Source: JBBQUN01 sp963698395 (GTDB lineage Bacteria > Actinomycetota > Acidimicrobiia > Acidimicrobiales > SZUA-35). Taken from it: 64,000 bases of DNA. Below the pieces are notes generated by a model, which was given only the letters and a program-made list of their open reading frames with translations, was not told the origin of the DNA and made no database searches. The stretch is from positions 310,001-374,000 of the forward strand of contig CAVOQQ010000004.1 of the NCBI GenBank assembly GCA_963698395.1, given 5' to 3'. Every line of letters starts with the position of its first letter. Position 1 is the first letter of the stretch. The position numbers and the translations under genes were made by a program. Positions 61,358-64,000 of the stretch are shown piece by piece.

Positions 61358-62389
61358 CTACACCGGCCGGCGTGAGCGGCTGGCCACCACCGCACCGGCG
61401 CCGGCGATCAGCAAGCCACCGAACATCAGGGCGAAGGGCAGCACCCGGCCCTGCCAGAACAGCATGCTCTTGGCGTCCTCGGCGTCAGCGACCGATTCGG
61501 CAATCGACGCGTCGGTCTGGGCGTAGTCGAGGCGCATCACTTCGGTGATCGGGGCCAGCTGACCGCCGACATCGAGCGCCACCTGTCGAGACTCCATCTT
61601 CTCGTAATCGACGAGCACGCCAGAGGTCGGCTCGACCCAGTACGAGGTTTCGTAGGTGTAGGTGTAGCTGAGCGGGACGGGATCCGGAAGTGTGGGAAGG
61701 ACCGCCGCCAGCTGGGCTACGGCCTCATCGGGGAGACCGAGCGCCGGCACCAGCTGCTCGATCGCGACCTTCGGCAGTGCCGGAGGCAACGACGCCAGCA
61801 CGACCGGATCCACGATCAGGGTCGGACCCGACGCTGCGCTGAACCGGTAGGTCGCCAAGCCGGCGTGGTCTTCCTCGCCGACGAACGTCAGCACATCGGT
61901 CTGGAACGTGTCGCCGTTCCATCCGACATAGTCCTTGGCCTCGGTGTCGATCGGGAAGCCGATGACCAGACCTTCACGCTCGATGACTCGGTCGTCGCCG
62001 AACTCGGCGATGACGTCAGCGCTCTGGTGCTCCATCGACTTGCGGTCGATGACATACACATTTTCGGACGCGAGCAACGGCCCGGCGGGACCCGAGACCG
62101 TCGAGGTGTCCTCGACGACCGCATCGCCGTCCTTGGTGTCGACCGTCTCGACGAGGCGGTCGATCGTGATCGGGACGTTGCGAACGAAGACATTCGCAAG
62201 ATCGCCGGCAGCGAGCGCCTCGGCGTCGAGCATCACACCCAGCTCGCCTTCATAGAAGCGGTGTCGTTCCACGTCGTCAGGGAACTGGGCGCGACCGGGG
62301 ACGATCGCGAACTGCACGAACAACCCGACGGCGAGAAGCGCCACCCCAACTGCTACCGCTACGCCACCCATCGATCGACTACGCATCAT
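61358..62389 (-). CDS. DUF3068/PorA-family membrane protein
   Basis: The protein has 343 residues with a TM or uncleaved signal at about 8-28 (GGVAVAVGVALLAVGLFVQF) and a second TM near the C-terminus (LPFALMFGGLLIAGAGAVVA). The external part has YVIDRKSMEHQSADVIAEFG, GWNGDTFQTDVLTFVG and SYWVEPTSGVLVDYE, the DUF3068 pattern annotated as porin PorA family in Actinobacteria. Pore activity has not been shown for most members. AAGGAG lies about 5 nt before the ATG. Confidence 0.82.
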   Translation of the reverse strand: MMRSRSMGGVAVAVGVALLAVGLFVQFAIVPGRAQFPDDVERHRFYEGELGVMLDAEALAAGDLANVFVRNVPITIDRLVETVDTKDGDAVVEDTSTVSGPAGPLLASENVYVIDRKSMEHQSADVIAEFGDDRVIEREGLVIGFPIDTEAKDYVGWNGDTFQTDVLTFVGEEDHAGLATYRFSAASGPTLIVDPVVLASLPPALPKVAIEQLVPALGLPDEAVAQLAAVLPTLPDPVPLSYTYTYETSYWVEPTSGVLVDYEKMESRQVALDVGGQLAPITEVMRLDYAQTDASIAESVADAEDAKSMLFWQGRVLPFALMFGGLLIAGAGAVVASRSRRPV

Positions 62390-62435
62390 TCACTCCTTCG
62401 TCATGATCCAGGATGCACCTCGATGGCGCTCTCGA

Positions 62436-63008
62436 TCAGGGTCGTTGTGCCCCGATTGGGGCTCGAAATCCGACCGCTTCTCGGCACAACGCCATGCCTC
62501 GAGCAATCGAGTTGCGCTGCTGTTCCGTTGCGGTGACGTTGCCAATGGCAGGGTGCGCAGCGCCAATGGCAGGGTGCGCAGCGAAGTTCGACTTCGTCGA
62601 CGATCGTTCGCTTCGTGATCGCATGGTCGGGGTTCCGCCCAACAGCGGCGGGACTCGAACGGTGAAGCTCAGCATCCCGTCAGGATCGGTGCGCCATCTG
62701 ATGGTTCGTCGGGCTTGTTGGTGGTTGTCGATCGCGTCGGGCTCACCATTGCGTTGCAGCCACACAGCGATCGCACGACCAAGATCGGACGCGGTCACCG
62801 TCTTTGCCAGCTCGACCAATTCGGCCTCGTTGTCCACATCGGCCACCTGGGCGAGCCAGGCCGCAGCGCTCGTCGACCCGTCGAGCAACCACTCACCCGA
62901 ATCGGCGAACTCGGCCGCCAACGTCACGAGCTCGTGTTGACTCCGTGCCCAAATCTTCGCCGTGTCCCGCAAACGTTCTCTCAACGGTGTTGCTGTAACC
63001 GTGTTCAT
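62436..63008 (-). CDS. Shortened DUF222 (13E12-type) protein without HNH domain
   Basis: The protein has 190 residues. It has the DUF222 N-terminal pattern (LVTLAAEFADSGEWLLDGST then AAAWLAQVADVDNEAELVEL) and then passes to a segment usually far downstream (TIRWRTDPDGMLSFTVRVPP). Full members have about 400-500 residues and a C-terminal HNH nuclease; both the middle part and HNH are absent. The C-terminus contains a 7-residue duplication (AAHPAIG). It is probably a relic. GGGGA lies near the ATG at 63008. Confidence 0.6.
   Translation of the reverse strand: MNTVTATPLRERLRDTAKIWARSQHELVTLAAEFADSGEWLLDGSTSAAAWLAQVADVDNEAELVELAKTVTASDLGRAIAVWLQRNGEPDAIDNHQQARRTIRWRTDPDGMLSFTVRVPPLLGGTPTMRSRSERSSTKSNFAAHPAIGAAHPAIGNVTATEQQRNSIARGMALCREAVGFRAPIGAQRP
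62541..62582. repeat. 21-bp perfect tandem duplication
   Basis: Two identical 21-bp units (each starting GCCAATGGCAGGG) lie at 62541 and 62562, encoding the AAHPAIG duplication of the DUF222 remnant. Confidence 0.9.
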
Positions 63009-63432
63009 CAGGTTCCCCGCCCTTTCGTTCTGCCCAACCTCTTGATGGTGCCGGTCGAGCTCCGCTCGACCAAGCGTACTCAGGGGGTGTGACAGGGAGA
63101 GAACACCTGTTCCACTATCAAAAGTAGACGAGACGCGTCCGCGGAGTCGCGTCACCATTCCGATCGGAGTGGCCAGACCTCTGGAGCCGGGCCACGACGG
63201 TCAGCTCGAGGCCGTCGAATCGACGGTTGACCCATCCGCCGACTGGCGGCTCTGGTCGGCAGGGATGCCGGTGGCGCCGGCGACGAACAGTGCGGCCGCA
63301 GCAGCGATCCAACACCCGGCCATCTGCACTGCTTCTGCAATGCATGCGCAGCGTGCGACCCACGTTTGCAACCGCGCTGCAACATCACGTGAGGCATGCT
63401 TGTACCTGGACACGGCACATCGGAGGGGACGC
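63009..63432. other. 424-bp region between divergent DUF222 and SARP-like genes
   Basis: It contains a perfect hairpin GGTCGAGC-TCC-GCTCGACC (63053-63071) just upstream of the DUF222 start and an AT-richer patch (63113-63130). No other gene is convincing. Confidence 0.6.
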
Positions 63433-64000
63433 ATGACCGAGTTGCCATTCGAGATCCACACGTTCGGCGGTCTCACGGTGACCTACGCGGACACCACCAC
63501 GAAGGTCGGCGGCCTACTTCCGCAGCGACTGCTGGGGCTCCTCACCCAGACGCCGAACACCCAGATTCCCGACAGCTGACTCATCGACGTCGTCTGGCCC
63601 GACGATGATCAGCCTCGGTCCGCGGCGCGCACACTTCACTCGATGGTGAGCCGCCTCCGCCAAAGGATCGGCCCCGACCAACTCCCGAGACGGCTCGACG
63701 GCTATGCATTGGCCGTCGATGCCGAGTGCATCGACTCGGTCAGGTTCGAGCGACTGGTGGCATCAGCACGCGCCACTCCTGATCCGGCCATGGCGCTCCG
63801 ACTCGTTGACGACGCGTTGGCCATGTGGGTGGGCACGCCGTTCGGCCCACTGTCGTCCGAGCGGGCGTTCACCGCCCGAGTGGCACGGCTGCTGCAGCTC
63901 CGAAACGAAGCACTCGCTCTACGGATCGAAGCCCTCGTGACCCTCAGGCGGATTCCTGAAGCTGCCCTCACGGCGGCAAAGCTGATCGAGCACGAGCCAA
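63433..64000 (+). pseudogene. SARP/BTAD-type regulator with in-frame TGA, runs off the right edge
   Basis: From ATG 63433 (GGAGGGG 6 nt upstream) the frame reads FEIHTFGGLTVTYADTTTKV then LLPQRLLGLLTQTPNTQIPD, the winged-helix start of SARP/AfsR-type regulators, then a TGA at 63577-63579. In the same frame it goes on LIDVVWPDDDQPRSAARTLH, SMVSRLRQRIG and a BTAD-like helical part (LRLVDDALAMWVGTPFGPLS) to the edge with no further stop. The family usually has Arg or a similar residue where the stop is, so one CGA-to-TGA change explains it. It may be a recent pseudogene or a base error. Confidence 0.75.

Overview
This window is high-GC (roughly two thirds G+C) DNA from a flagellated actinobacterium. 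Two F420-dependent luciferase-like oxidoreductases, a LAxTG-type cell-wall anchor (the class E sortase motif), a PorA-family/DUF3068 protein, a DUF222 remnant, AbiEi/DUF559 genes and start codons 6-8 nt after a TANNNT box (leaderless transcripts) all fit Actinobacteria. Class Acidimicrobiia (Ilumatobacter-like) is my best guess, from gene style only.

Layout. 1-9.5 kb holds metabolic and accessory genes: the 5' end of an acyl-CoA synthetase, a thioredoxin-like/NHL protein, two divergent LLM oxidoreductases, a small AbiEi-DUF559 gene bounded by inverted and direct repeats, a secreted HELTH putative metallopeptidase, and an OtsB-GH15 fusion. 9.6-20.2 kb is one giant gene for a wall-anchored protein of about 3,500 residues (DUF11 and ten SdrD-B-like modules). 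20.3-26.4 kb carries an ABC-F ATPase, a one-TM unknown, and an NhaA antiporter translationally coupled to an HDOD-GGDEF protein.

26.6-61.4 kb is a nearly complete flagellar locus. On the minus strand, in transcription order: fliA (sigma-28), flgN-like, flgK, flgL, flbD, motA, motB, fliL, fliC, fliD, fliS, a small FliT-position gene, then flgB, flgC, fliE, fliF, fliG, fliH, fliI, fliJ, an NlpC/P60-transglycosylase hydrolase, fliK, flgD, flgE. On the plus strand, divergent from fliA: fliM, fliN, fliO, fliP, fliQ, fliR, flhB, flhA, an flhF-like gene without a P-loop, a small membrane gene, fliW, csrA. Together these encode basal body, C-ring, export gate and ATPase, stator, hook, filament and CsrA/FliW control. 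I see no flhG, flgF/flgG, flgM or chemotaxis genes. A second AbiEi-DUF559 gene with its own flanking inverted repeats sits between the two minus-strand flagellar blocks.

The right end (61.4-64 kb) has a DUF3068 protein, a shrunken DUF222 gene and a SARP-like regulator with an in-frame stop that runs off the window.

Two things stand out. (1) Two unrelated palindrome families each bracket an AbiEi-DUF559 gene; one of these units is also bounded by an exact 24-bp direct repeat, suggesting a single-gene mobile cassette. (2) Five genes (HDOD-GGDEF, fliF, fliE, fliS, flgL) each carry one extra base that breaks the frame, either sequence errors or real decay of the flagellar locus.
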